Notes: generated by a model from the sequence alone, not told the origin. DNA of 64,000 nucleotides from VXYL01 sp965243095 (GCA_965243095.1 OZ251530.1:3410001-3474000), one strand, 5' to 3'. Shown: positions 26,791 through 35,947, counted from the stretch's first letter. A program made the numbers and translations.

Positions 26791-28695
26791 ATGAACCACA
26801 TTGCCGAGCGCGGCTGCCGCGGCGTGAGGCGCCGTTGCGCGTCGCTGGCGGCGCTGGCCGCTTGTTCCGCCCTGCAAGCCGCGGCGACCGACTCGGAAGA
26901 AGAGATCAACGCGGAGGCGGAAGAACGCATCGCGGAAGTGATCGTCAGCGCCAGCCGCATCGGCGCGGTGGATCAGCTTGCCGCGGTGCTGGAGGAGGAA
27001 GATCTGCTCGGCGCCGGCTTTCACGGCGCCGACGCCCTGCGCGGGTTGCCCGGGCTCGCACTCGCCACCGCCGGCAACCGCGGCGGCCAAACCCAAGCGC
27101 GTTTGCGCGGCGCCGAGGCGAACCACCTGCTGGTGCTGTTCGACGGCGTGTCGGTGAACGACCCCGCCACCGGCTCGGAGTTCCCATTCGGCGCGTTGGA
27201 CTTGACCGGCGTGCGCCGCGTGGAACTCTTGGCCGGCCCGCAAAGCGCGATCTGGGGCAGCGACGCGCTGGCCGGCGTGCTGCACTTCGATACCACGCCG
27301 ACGCGCAACGAGCGCCGCTTGTCGCTGGGCTTCGGCACGCACGGCACCCGGGACGCGGATGCCGCCTTCGCCCACATCGGCGAGCGCGGCCATGCCGCCT
27401 TGAGCCTTGGCAGCGCCCGCAGCAACGGCACCAACGCGGCGCGGCAAGGCACCGAACGCGACGGCTTCGCCAACGACACCGCGCATCTTCGCCTCGGCGC
27501 CGAGCGCGGCGCGTGGGAACTCTCCTCCACCATGCGCTGGTCGGCGGCGGAGGCGGACTACGACCCCACGCCCCCACCCCGCTTCCTGCCGCAAGACGGC
27601 GACCGGCGCACTGAAACGAACGCCAAGCTGCTGCAGGCAAGCGCGCGCTTCGTCGGCTTCGAGCGCTTCGAACCGTGGCTGACCATCGCCACCCTGCGCA
27701 CCGGCCTGCGCAACTTCGCCGACGGCGCGGAAACCAACAGCTTCGCCGGCCGCCGCGACAGCGCCACGCTAGCGGCCAACTTCCACCACCGCCGCCACCG
27801 CTTCAACCTCACCGCGCAAGCGCAAACCGAACGCTTCGTCCAACGCGCCGACGCCGCGCCCTTCGGCGACCCGAACCAGCGCCAACGCGCCAGCACCGCA
27901 AGCATCGCCACCGAATACCAAACGCGGCTGCCGCGTTTCGCGTTCACGGTCTCCGCGCGCCGCGACTTCAACGACGAGTTCGCCCACGCTTTCGCCTACC
28001 GCCTGGGCGCCACCACCACCGGCAACCCGCGCTGGTTCGCCAACGTCGGGCGCGGCGTGAAGAACCCCACCTTCCTCGAACGCTTCGGCTACGCGCCGGA
28101 CGCCTTCATCGGCAACCCCAAGCTGCTACCGGAACGCTCCCGCGGCGTGGAAGCGGGCCTGGCGTGGCAGTGGGACCGCGGCGACCTCTCCCTGACCATC
28201 TTCGACAACGCCTTGCGCCAAGAGATCGACGGCTTCTTCTTCTCCCCCGAGCACGGCGGCTTCACCGCCCGCAACCTGCCAGGCAAAAGCCGCCGCGGCG
28301 CGGACTTGCGCTTCACCGCGCATTGGAACCGCCTGCACTTACAGGGCAACTACACCTACACGGACGCGGCGGAGAGCGACTCCCGCCCGGAGGTGCGCCG
28401 CCCACGCCACCTAGCCCGATTGAACGCGCGTTGGGCGCTCACGCCACGCCTTTCCGCCACCGTGGACGTGGCCCACGCGGGCGCCGCGACGGACTTGGAT
28501 TTCTCCACCTTCCCCGCCGCCGCCGTGACCCTCCCCGCCTTCCGCCTGCTGCGTGTGGATGTCGCCTTCGCCGCCACACCCCGCTGGCGCTGGCGCCTCG
28601 CGGTGGACAACGCCTTGGACGCCCGGCACGAGACGGTCTACGGCTACCGGGGGCCGGGGAGAACAGTGCTGCTGAAAGCGGAAGCCGAGCTGTAG
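26791..28695 (+). CDS. TonB-dependent receptor, BtuB-like
   Basis: 634 residues, about the size of BtuB-type vitamin B12 receptors. The ATG at 26791 starts a signal peptide (MNHIAERGCRGVRRR, then hydrophobic to about residue 36). The plug has EVIVSASR, LARGL-like ADALRGLPGLALAT, RLRGAEANHLLVLFDGV and WGSDALAGVLHFDT. The barrel ends GRTVLLKAEAEL. A closing aromatic residue is not present, which is unusual but is seen in some BtuB relatives. No cobalamin riboswitch is visible in the about 100-base leader, so the ligand is uncertain. The last 30 bases of the gene are repeated at 29348-29377. Confidence 0.85.
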   Translation: MNHIAERGCRGVRRRCASLAALAACSALQAAATDSEEEINAEAEERIAEVIVSASRIGAVDQLAAVLEEEDLLGAGFHGADALRGLPGLALATAGNRGGQTQARLRGAEANHLLVLFDGVSVNDPATGSEFPFGALDLTGVRRVELLAGPQSAIWGSDALAGVLHFDTTPTRNERRLSLGFGTHGTRDADAAFAHIGERGHAALSLGSARSNGTNAARQGTERDGFANDTAHLRLGAERGAWELSSTMRWSAAEADYDPTPPPRFLPQDGDRRTETNAKLLQASARFVGFERFEPWLTIATLRTGLRNFADGAETNSFAGRRDSATLAANFHHRRHRFNLTAQAQTERFVQRADAAPFGDPNQRQRASTASIATEYQTRLPRFAFTVSARRDFNDEFAHAFAYRLGATTTGNPRWFANVGRGVKNPTFLERFGYAPDAFIGNPKLLPERSRGVEAGLAWQWDRGDLSLTIFDNALRQEIDGFFFSPEHGGFTARNLPGKSRRGADLRFTAHWNRLHLQGNYTYTDAAESDSRPEVRRPRHLARLNARWALTPRLSATVDVAHAGAATDLDFSTFPAAAVTLPAFRLLRVDVAFAATPRWRWRLAVDNALDARHETVYGYRGPGRTVLLKAEAEL

Positions 28696-28746
28696 CGCCA
28701 GACCCGTGCAGAGCCGGCCGGGGACGTTCCGTACCGCCGCCGTAGT

Positions 28747-28972
28747 ATGATCCGGCGCAAAATCCAAGTGGAAATCCGCGACTTCGCCGACGCGTTCGTG
28801 GAACTGCAAATCGAGCGGCAAAAGGCGGACTACGCGCTGGACACGGCTGCGTACCCAAAGTCCGACGTTCTGGACTACATTGTGTCCGCGGAACTGGCCA
28901 TCAACCGATTCGGCCGTGGACGCCAGACGCGCCTTTGCGGCCCATGTGCTGTTCCGGCAACGGTCACCATAG
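28747..28972 (+). pseudogene. C-terminal fragment of a HEPN-like protein, frameshifted
   Basis: The first frame gives MIRRKIQVEIRDFADAFVELQ, then QKADYALDT...SDVLDYIVSAELAINRF. The reading then continues in the next frame as VDARRAFAAHVLFRQR and a stop at 28972. Together these match, from memory of the family, the C-terminal third of small HEPN-type proteins (F..AF.ELQ..R..ADYD......A..AI......RRAFA..VL...R). The N-terminal half is absent and a one-base insertion lies near 28912. The remnant precedes the 28983 gene with an 11-base gap, so the two were probably an operon. Confidence 0.55.
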
Positions 28973-28982
28973 GAGGTACAAC

Positions 28983-29276
28983 ATGAACAATGAGCAGGTA
29001 CGCGAGATCGCCGAGGCGGCCTTCAAGGCGCGCTTCGACGACATCGGCATCGTCGGCATCGACATCAAGCCGGGCTTCGACCACTACGACGATCCGTTGG
29101 TGGAAGTGAAGATCATTTACGACGCCGCCTTTGAGGACTTGCATTCCGGGGGCACGATGAGGGTACGCTCGGAAATCATCGACAAGGTGTGGAGGGATGC
29201 GGAGGACTCGCCCGGCTGGCCGCATGTCCACTTCATCGCCAAGTCCGACCTCGAGGAGGAGCCGGTCGCCGCATAG
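28983..29276 (+). CDS. Conserved small protein, unrecognised, linked to the HEPN-like remnant
   Basis: 97 residues, acidic, with a strong AGGAGG ribosome-binding site 6 bases before the ATG at 28983. No signal peptide or membrane segment. Recognisable stretches are GIVGIDIKPGFDHYDDPLVE and VWRDAEDSPGWPHVHFIAKS, which look like an alpha/beta cytoplasmic domain with internal strands, but I cannot name a family. It sits just downstream of the degraded HEPN-like gene and, with it, between two copies of the receptor 3' end. It may be the partner (antitoxin or nucleotidyltransferase-like neutraliser) of that gene, but this is inference from position only. Confidence 0.6.
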   Translation: MNNEQVREIAEAAFKARFDDIGIVGIDIKPGFDHYDDPLVEVKIIYDAAFEDLHSGGTMRVRSEIIDKVWRDAEDSPGWPHVHFIAKSDLEEEPVAA

Positions 29277-29284
29277 CGGACTCC

Positions 29285-29377
29285 ATCCTTCCCGCTGCCT
29301 CCGTGAGACCCTGCCCGCCTTCCGCCTACCCGGTGCCGGGGCGAACGGTGCTGCTGAAAGCGGAAGCCGAGCTGTAG
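29285..29377 (+). pseudogene. Remnant of a receptor gene 3' end with internal deletion
   Basis: Bases matching the receptor codons for FPAA..VTLPAFRL are joined directly to those for GRTVLLKAEAEL and the stop codon, with about 40 codons missing between. The source is the gene at 26791-28695 or a duplicate of it. Confidence 0.7.
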
Positions 29378-29386
29378 TCGGGCTAT

Positions 29387-29571
29387 GGAACGAACAGTCG
29401 CAAGCTAATCGAAATGCTGGAGCGGGATGGCTGGATACGCATCCGTGCCCGAGGTAGCCACTGGCAATTGAAGCACCGCGACAGGCGGGACGTGTTACTG
29501 TGCCGCACCCAGTTAAGGACATCCCGGCGGCTACGGTTGCCTCGAGCTACCGGCAGGCTGGTTGGAAATAG
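29387..29571 (+). pseudogene. hicA: HicA toxin gene, frameshifted and without a start codon
   Basis: In one frame the region reads GTNSRKLIEMLERDGWIRI, then RARGSHWQLKH, the HicA double-stranded-RNA-binding-like fold with the catalytic histidine in GSHWQLKH. The second half continues in another frame: VTVPHPVKDIPAATVASSYR, then QAGWK and a stop at 29571, 12 bases before hicB. The change of frame near 29498-29502 equals one lost base. At the place where a start would be expected there is ACG instead of ATG. Both defects would prevent toxin production. Confidence 0.85.
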
Positions 29572-29582
29572 TGGGTGGAAGC

Positions 29583-29882
29583 ATGAAATACGTAGCGTTC
29601 ATTCACAGCGACGGTGCGAACTATGGCATCAGCTTCCCGGATTTCCCCGGTTGCATTTCCGTCGGCGCCACCAAAGAAGACACTGTCCGCCACGGCGCGG
29701 AGGCGCTTGCCTTTCACATTGAAGGCTTGGTTGAGGACGGCTTGCCGATTCCCCGCCCGAGGTCGGTCAGCGACATCGAAGCCGATCCCGGTTTGACGGA
29801 GTGGCGGCAGGGCGCGGCCTTGACGTTGGTGCATGTGGAGCCCAACCACGCCACGACCGTGGCGAGCCGCGCGGCCAGCTAG
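29583..29882 (+). CDS. hicB: HicB-family antitoxin
   Basis: 99 residues from the ATG at 29583. MKYVAFIHSDGANYGISFPD, FPGCISVGATKEDTVRHGAEAL and PIPRPRS form the RNase H-like HicB antitoxin domain (YGVSFPDFPGC motif). The usual C-terminal DNA-binding (ribbon-helix-helix) part appears shortened: the protein ends ...VEPNHATTVASRAAS soon after the core domain. It follows the broken hicA in the normal toxin-antitoxin order. It may now be a free antitoxin, able to neutralise HicA proteins from other elements. Confidence 0.85.
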   Translation: MKYVAFIHSDGANYGISFPDFPGCISVGATKEDTVRHGAEALAFHIEGLVEDGLPIPRPRSVSDIEADPGLTEWRQGAALTLVHVEPNHATTVASRAAS

Positions 29883-29922
29883 GCGCGGCCGCGCACAGGC
29901 TCTCTGCGCCGCACAGGGAAGC

Positions 29923-31902
29923 TCACTCCAACCGCAATGCCGCCACCGGGTCCAAACCGGCGGCACGGCGGGCCGGCAGGATGCCGAACGCCATGCCAAG
30001 GCCCGCGGTACACGCCAAGGCCGCGAGCACGGCCCACGGCGAGAAAACCACGGGGGCTGGTATCCGCGCCAAAGCCAGCAAGGTGGCGAGGCTTGCTCCG
30101 ATGCCGAGCACGCCGCCGGCAACGCTCACCGCGGCGGCCTCGCCGAGGAATTGGCGCAAAACGTCACGCCGACGGGCGCCGGCGGCCATGCGGATGGCAA
30201 CTTCGCGGCGTCGCGAGCGTGCGGTCATCCAACTGGTCGCCATGACGCCGAAACCGCTGAGCAGCACGAAGATGCCGCCGGCGACCATCCAAGCGCGCTC
30301 CAAGACGGCTTGCACTCGGGTCCACTCCGCCACGCTGCCGGAGCTGGTTCGCACATAGAAGCCATCCAGTCCTCCGTGCCGGGCGACGAGCAGGTCTTGA
30401 ACCGCCAGCGCCGTTTTCTCCAGGTGCTGGGGCGGCACCCGCGCCCAAATGTGCGGTCGGTTGTCGGCAAACAGCAAGGCGATCCCGGTGGCAAACGGCA
30501 CGAAAGCACGGTTGTTGGAGAGGTCCGCCATCCACTGGGATTCCAAGAACGACGCTTCCCGTGGCGCCAGCACGCCCACGACCTCGAACGGGTGGCCGCC
30601 GAGCAGCACATGCTCGCCGACCGGGTTCACCTCCGCGGGAAACAACGCCGCCGCCACGGCGCTGCCGATGACGGTTACCGGCGCGAGGGAGACGCCATCC
30701 CGCGCCGTGTAGTACACGCCACGCCGCAACGGCCACCCAAGTTGCTCCGACTGGTTCGCATCCGTCGCCTCGACGATCGCGTCGAACGATCGATCTTGGA
30801 ATTGCGCGGTTCGTTTACCCCAGGCGCTCGCTTCCACTGCCCGCACATTCGGCAACGCCCGGATGGCGGCCGCATCCTTCAGGTCGATCGCCGCGGGAGG
30901 ACGATCGTTCCGCGTGCCGGTGAGCATCACATCAATGCGATCCGCGCCGAGATGCGCGATCACCGACGCCACGCCGTGGACGCGCGCGCCGGCAAGAAGC
31001 GACGTCAAGACCAGCAGGGCCCAAACGCCCAGCGCCATGCTTGACGCCGTTAGCGCGGTGGCAAGCCGGCGGTGCCGCCACAGGAGCGCCAACGCCCGCC
31101 AACCAGCGCGCGGGGCGTTCCGCCAGTATTCGGCACGGCCGCGTCGCGGCAGCGCCGCGGGGGGCGGCGCGGCGAGCCCCTTTGCCGGCGCGGGCTTGGC
31201 GCCGGAGTCCGACACGATGCGGCCGTCGCGCAGCCCCACGCGCCTCCCGGCGCGCGCGGCCACTTTGGCGTCGTGCGTCACCACCACGACCGTGTGCCCG
31301 GCCGCCGCCAAAGCCGCGAGCCGATCCATCACCTCCGCGCCGGCCGCCGTGTCCAAAGCGCCAGTGGGCTCGTCGGCCAAGATCACGCGGCCGCCGTTCG
31401 CCAGCGCCCGGGCGATGGCCACCCGCTGCTGCTCGCCACCGGAAAGCTCCGGCGGGCGATGTTGGGCGCGTCCGGCCATCCCCAAGGAGTCCAGCAGCGC
31501 GTGGGCGCGTTGGCGGCGCGCGGCCGCGGCGATGTTCGCGTACTGCAACGGCAACGCCGCGTTCTCCTCGGCGTTGAGCGCATCGAGCAGGTTGTAGCTC
31601 TGGAACACGAAGCCAAACACCTCGCGCCGCAGCGCCGCAAGCGCGTCCGGGTGCAACGCGCCCACCTCGCGCCCGGCAACCCGATAGCTGCCTTCGGAGG
31701 GCCGGTCGAGACATCCCAAGATGTGCAGCAACGTGGACTTGCCGCTGCCCGACGGCCCGTGGATGCACACGAATTCGCCGGCGTCGATGCGCAAAGAGAT
31801 GTCCGCCAGAACACGCAACGGGCCATCGCCCCCCACGAACGTGCGGGACACGCCTTGCAGGTCGATCAACGCGGGCGCGTCGCCAGTCCGTTGGCCGCTC
31901 AT
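29923..31902 (-). CDS. MacB-type ABC exporter
   Basis: 659 residues from the ATG at 31902. ATPase motifs GPSGSGKST, LSGGEQQRVAIARA, VILADEPTGALD and VVTHD, then a four-helix permease ending GMAFGILPARRAAGLDP. The sequence after the Q-loop (FQSYNLLDALNAEENAALPL) puts it in the classical MacB group with the genes at 1-2027 and 12106, not the peptide-linked group. The start codon overlaps the stop of the HicB-like gene upstream (ATGA), so the two are translated together. No adaptor or channel gene is adjacent. Confidence 0.87.
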   Translation of the reverse strand: MSGQRTGDAPALIDLQGVSRTFVGGDGPLRVLADISLRIDAGEFVCIHGPSGSGKSTLLHILGCLDRPSEGSYRVAGREVGALHPDALAALRREVFGFVFQSYNLLDALNAEENAALPLQYANIAAAARRQRAHALLDSLGMAGRAQHRPPELSGGEQQRVAIARALANGGRVILADEPTGALDTAAGAEVMDRLAALAAAGHTVVVVTHDAKVAARAGRRVGLRDGRIVSDSGAKPAPAKGLAAPPPAALPRRGRAEYWRNAPRAGWRALALLWRHRRLATALTASSMALGVWALLVLTSLLAGARVHGVASVIAHLGADRIDVMLTGTRNDRPPAAIDLKDAAAIRALPNVRAVEASAWGKRTAQFQDRSFDAIVEATDANQSEQLGWPLRRGVYYTARDGVSLAPVTVIGSAVAAALFPAEVNPVGEHVLLGGHPFEVVGVLAPREASFLESQWMADLSNNRAFVPFATGIALLFADNRPHIWARVPPQHLEKTALAVQDLLVARHGGLDGFYVRTSSGSVAEWTRVQAVLERAWMVAGGIFVLLSGFGVMATSWMTARSRRREVAIRMAAGARRRDVLRQFLGEAAAVSVAGGVLGIGASLATLLALARIPAPVVFSPWAVLAALACTAGLGMAFGILPARRAAGLDPVAALRLE

Positions 31903-32144
31903 CGCTTACGGCCGCCCGCGACTCCGCCAGACCGCCGCGTGTCCGCCGCCCGTTCGGGGAGCGCTTCCTCCTCGCCGTGAATGACCTCAAGCCACTCGTC
32001 CACGATCCCGCACAGATCCCGGTACACGGCCACTTCGTCGTCGCCGTGACAGCACGGGCCGATGACCCCAAGACAGGAACCGACGAAACACCGGTCCTCG
32101 TCCGACCACTCCACCCGCTTCACGTACCTTGCGCTGTCCTTCAT
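31899..32144 (-). CDS. HicB-like small protein coupled to a MacB-type exporter
   Basis: 81 residues from the ATG at 32144 (a GTG one codon earlier is also possible). YVKRVEWSDEDRCFVGSCLG, GPCCHGDDEVAVYRDLCGI and VDEWLEV match the RNase H-like fold of HicB-type antitoxins, with the HGDD segment typical of one subgroup. The C-terminal third is basic and lacks a recognisable DNA-binding domain. No hicA-like gene is visible beside it. Instead its stop codon overlaps the start of the ABC exporter gene. It may be an orphan antitoxin recruited as the first gene of this unit. Confidence 0.7.
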   Translation of the reverse strand: MKDSARYVKRVEWSDEDRCFVGSCLGVIGPCCHGDDEVAVYRDLCGIVDEWLEVIHGEEEALPERAADTRRSGGVAGGRKR

Positions 32145-32217
32145 CACTGCGTTGCCTGTTTGATGATTGGACGCTTGGAGTTTAGCCCATCCCCATCCGT
32201 GCGATCATCGGCGGGTT

Positions 32218-34709
32218 ATGCCGAAAGCCGCCGACAAAGCGACGCTGGACGCCTATCGGCGCAAGCGCGACGCCTCGGCCACGCCGGAGCCGTTCGGCGG
32301 GGGCGCGGTGGCGGGCGGGCCGCGGCGGTTGTTCGTGGTGCAGCAGCACGCCGCCACCCGGTTGCACTGGGACTTCCGCCTGGAGGTGGACAACGCGCTG
32401 AAGTCCTGGGCGGTGCCGAAAGGGCCGTCCATGCAGCCCCGCGACAAGCGCTTCGCCGTGCAGGTGGAGGATCATCCGGTGGAGTACGCGGACTTCGAGG
32501 GCACCATCCCGCACGGCAACTACGGCGCCGGGCAGGTCATCGTGTGGGATCAGGGCACCTACACGCCGCTGGAGGATTTCGACGCCGGCTTCCAAGAGGG
32601 CAAGCTGCTGTTCGATCTGCACGGCCACAAGCTGCGCGGGCGCTTCACCCTGGTGGCGCTCAAGGGCCGCGACAACACCGGCAAGGAGTGGCTGCTCATC
32701 AAGGAGAGCGACGACTGGGTTTCCGACGCGCCGCTGCCGGAGGAGTCCGTGTTTTCCGGGCTGTCCGTGCGCAGATGGCCGATGTCGCCGCGGCGGAGAG
32801 CGCTTTCGAGGGGCGCATCGCGAAGCGCAAGCCGCGTCCGCCCAAAAGCGGCTCGTTCGACGAAAAGCCCATGCTGGCCAAGGCTTCGGAGCCCTTCAAC
32901 CGCGCCGACTGGGTGTTCGAGATCAAGTACGACGGCTATAGGCTGCTCATCGCCAAAACCGGTGACGAGGTGTCGCTGCGCTCGCGCAACGGCTTGGATT
33001 TGACGCCGCGCTTCCCGGAGATCGTCAAATGCGCCCGCCGGCTGCCCTGCCGCGAGTTCGTCATCGACAGCGAAGTGGTGGTACACGACGCCCGCGGCGT
33101 GCCCAGCTTTCCGCTGCTGCAGGAACGCGCCGCGGTGCGCGGCGAATGGGCGACGGCGCGGGCCGCCCGGCACGATCCGGTCACCTGCTACGCCTTCGAT
33201 CTGCTGCACGCCGCCGGCTACGACTTGAAGCGCCTGCCGCTGCTGCAACGCAAAAGCCTGCTGGAGGAGCTGCTGCCGCCGGTGGGCCCGCTGCGCTATT
33301 CCACGCATGTGGAAGCGGACGGCGTGGAGACCTTCGAGGCGGTTTCGCGGCTGGGCTTGGAGGGCGTGGTCGGCAAGAGGGCGGACTCGCCGTACGAAGC
33401 CGGACGCAGCGACTACTGGCGCAAAGTGCGGGCCAACCGCACCGGCGATTTCGTCATCGCCGGCTGGACGCCCGGCAAAAGCGACGCCGCGGATCTGGGC
33501 GCGCTGGCGCTGGCCGAGTATCGTGGCGGCGCGTTGGCGTATTGCGGGCGCGTGGGCTCCGGCCTCGGCAGCGCGAAACGCCGCGACGCGCAGGCGCAAG
33601 TACTTGCCTTGCCGGCCGGGGAGGTGCTGGACGCGGACCCGAACGTGCGCTGGGTGCAGCCGAAACTGGTCTGCGAAGTGCAGTACCGCGAATACTCCTT
33701 GGAGGGGCACCTGCGCCTGCCGGTGTTTCTACGCCTGCGCGACGACAAGGATCCCGCCGAGTGCGTGGGCGCGTTCGACGCGCCGGCCGAACTCGCGCCG
33801 GAACCGGCACCAGCGCGCGTGGTGCCCTTCACCAACCGCGACAAGGTGTTTTTCCCGGAGAAGGCGCTCACCAAAGGCGACTTGCTGGATTACTACGAGA
33901 AGATCGCCCCGTGGATGCTGCCCTATCTGGCCGACCGGCCGCTGGTGCTGACGCGCTTCCCGGACGGCATTCACGGCAAGTCCTTCTATCAACGCGACGC
34001 GCCGGCGTTCGTTCCCGATTGGGTGGAGCGCAAAATGCTCTGGAGCGAAAGCGCCGAGCGGGAAGTGCATTACTTCGTGGTGCAGAACTCGGAATCGCTG
34101 TTGTATCTGGCCAACATGGGCACCATTCCCATCCACGCTTGGCACAGCCGCATCACCGATCTGGAACACCCGGACTGGTGCGTGCTGGATCTGGATCCGA
34201 AAGACGCGCCGTTCGAGCACGTCGTCGCCACCGCCAAGGCCATCGAGGAACTGCTGGGCGAAATCGACTTGCCGGGCTTCCTGAAAACCAGCGGCGCGAG
34301 CGGCTTGCACGTGTTGCTGCCGCTCGCCCGCCAGCTCACCCACGCGCTGGCCACCACGCTGGGCGAACTGCTGGCGCGCATCGTTTTGCGCCGCCAGCCG
34401 GAAATCTGCACCCTCGCCCGCATGGTGCGCCAACGCGAGCGGAAGGTGTACATCGACTACCTGCAAAACGGCCACGGCCAACTGCTCGTCGCGCCTTTCT
34501 CGGCAAGGGCGGAACCGGCGGCATCGGTTTCCATGCCGGTGAAGTGGTCGGAGTTGAACGCCCGGTTGAAGAACGCCAACTACCATCTGAAGAACGCCCC
34601 GGCGCGGCTGAAACGCATGGGGGATCCCATGGCGCCGGTGCTCACGGTGGAACCGGACTTGGAACGGGCGCTGGCGCGGCTCGGAGAATTGTTGCGGGAG
34701 GAATCCTGA
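32218..34709 (+). pseudogene. ligD: ATP-dependent DNA ligase LigD (PE-LIG-POL), split by a frameshift
   Basis: The ATG at 32218 opens a 3'-phosphoesterase domain (LHWDFRLEVDNALKSWAVPK, HPVEYADFEGTIPHGNYGAG) that ends in frame near 32765 (EESVFSGLSV). From the base after that the next frame carries the ligase domain (catalytic lysine in EIKYDGYRL, then VVGKRADSPYEAGRS) and the primase-polymerase domain (VFFPEKALTKGDLLDYY, DLDPKDAPFEHV) to 34709. A single lost base around 32766-32769 (tccgt|gcgcag) explains it. An internal ATG at 32775 could start ligase-polymerase separately, and the phosphoesterase domain would then be made as a short protein. Either the gene is newly broken, or the assembly has an error. 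LigD works with Ku in end joining, but no ku gene is in this window. Confidence 0.85.
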
Positions 34710-34731
34710 TGGCGCGGCGGGGCTTGGGAAC

Positions 34732-34767
34732 GCCGGTGTTCCACCGGCATGCGGGCGAGACGCCCGC
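34732..34767. repeat. Pair of adjacent perfect hairpins (REP-like element)
   Basis: gccggtg-ttc-caccggc at 34732-34748 is followed two bases later by gcgggcg-aga-cgcccgc at 34751-34767. Both are perfect 7-bp stems with 3-base loops. There is no T-run, so it is not a standard terminator. Related sequence (gcgggcaagacgcctgcgct) ends the ATPase gene at 25080-25099, and a shorter form is at 23401-23418, hinting at a dispersed repeat family. Confidence 0.6.
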
Positions 34768-34834
34768 GCTCCCAGATGCGCTAGCATGGTTTGCGCTGGC
34801 GCCAGCACATGATGCGTTGATCAGGAGGAACTTC

Positions 34835-35947
34835 ATGCGCATAACCGATGTCACCGTTACGTTGTGGACGTGGGACGGCATTCCGCCGACCCGCTACACC
34901 AAGACCATCGCCAGCTCCGAGCAGCGCAGCACGCGCATGGGGCTGGTGCGCATCGACACCGACGACGGCGTCTGCGGCCACGCCTTCATCGGCTCGGCGC
35001 TCGGTTCCGCGGAGCGCGACGCGGCGACGGTGATCGCCAGCTTCAAGCCGATGCTGGTGGGCGAAGACCCGCTCGCCCGCGAACGCATCTGGCAAGCGAT
35101 GATGCGCCGCACCCGCGGCCAAGCGCTGCGCGCCGTCGGCGCGGTGGACGTCGCGCTTTGGGATCTGGCCGGACGCGCCGCCGGGGTGCCCATCCACGCG
35201 CTCATGGGCACGTTCCGGCAAAGCGTGCCGGCGTACGCGAGCTCGGCGGTGCTGCCCTCGCCGGCGGCGTACGCTGAGGAAGCCGTGCGGCTGAAGGAGG
35301 CCGGCTGGTCGGCCTACAAGATCCATCCGCCGGCGGTGCCGGACTTGGACATCGAGGTTTGCACCGCGGTGCGCAAGGCCGTGGGCGACGGCTACCGGCT
35401 AATGTTGGATTCCACTTGGTCCTACGACTATCCGCAGGCGTTGCGCGTGGGGCAGGCGGCGCAGGAGCTCGGCTTCTACTGGTACGAGGATCCGCTCATG
35501 GAGGACGACATCTACCACTACGTGAAGCTGAAACAGCACCTCGCCATTCCCATCATGGCCACCGAGCTGCCGGCGGCCGGCCCCACGTCCTACGCGCCGT
35601 GGGTGCTGGCCCGCGCCACGGACTTCCTGCGCGGCGACGTGGCGATCAAAGGCGGCCTCACCTCGTGCCTGAAAACCGCGCACTTGGCCGAGGGCTTCCG
35701 CATGAACTACGAAGTCCACCACGGCGGCAATTCGCTGAACAACGTCGCCAATCTGCACTTGCTGATGGCGATTCCCAACTGCGAGTATTTCGAGGTGCTG
35801 CTGCCGGACGCGGCGCAGAAGCACGGCCTCATCGAAGACATCGAAATAGACGCCGACGGCTTGGCACACGCCTTCAACGAACCGGGCCTCGGCGCCCGCA
35901 TCGACTTCGAGCGCATCGAACGGAACAAAGTCGAGACGTTGTCCTGA
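34835..35947 (+). CDS. Mandelate racemase/muconate lactonizing enzyme family protein (enolase superfamily)
   Basis: 370 residues from the ATG at 34835, with AGGAGG 6 bases upstream. The N-terminal capping domain (MRITDVTVTLWTWDGI) is followed by a TIM barrel with metal ligands in LMLDSTWSYD, YWYEDPL and ATELPAAG, a candidate catalytic base in SAYKIHPPA, and a histidine in VHHGGNSLNN. These fit acid-sugar dehydratases or racemases that abstract a proton alpha to a carboxylate. The residue after the lysine motif (KIH instead of KxK) leaves the substrate open. It is convergent with the Gfo/Idh/MocA gene 25 bases downstream, which would suit a sugar-acid catabolic pair. Confidence 0.85.
   Translation: MRITDVTVTLWTWDGIPPTRYTKTIASSEQRSTRMGLVRIDTDDGVCGHAFIGSALGSAERDAATVIASFKPMLVGEDPLARERIWQAMMRRTRGQALRAVGAVDVALWDLAGRAAGVPIHALMGTFRQSVPAYASSAVLPSPAAYAEEAVRLKEAGWSAYKIHPPAVPDLDIEVCTAVRKAVGDGYRLMLDSTWSYDYPQALRVGQAAQELGFYWYEDPLMEDDIYHYVKLKQHLAIPIMATELPAAGPTSYAPWVLARATDFLRGDVAIKGGLTSCLKTAHLAEGFRMNYEVHHGGNSLNNVANLHLLMAIPNCEYFEVLLPDAAQKHGLIEDIEIDADGLAHAFNEPGLGARIDFERIERNKVETLS

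Larger units (their letters stand above)
28666..29377. repeat. 30-bp direct repeat from the receptor 3' end
   Basis: The last 30 bases of the receptor gene (28666-28695) recur exactly at 29348-29377, and weaker similarity to the preceding receptor codons extends back to about 29285. The two repeats bound about 650 bases that hold the HEPN-like fragment and the 97-residue gene. Confidence 0.85.

Noticed and set aside
34709..34834. Rho-independent terminator after ligD
   Set aside because: The hairpins are strong but not followed by a T-run, so they are described as a REP-like element instead.
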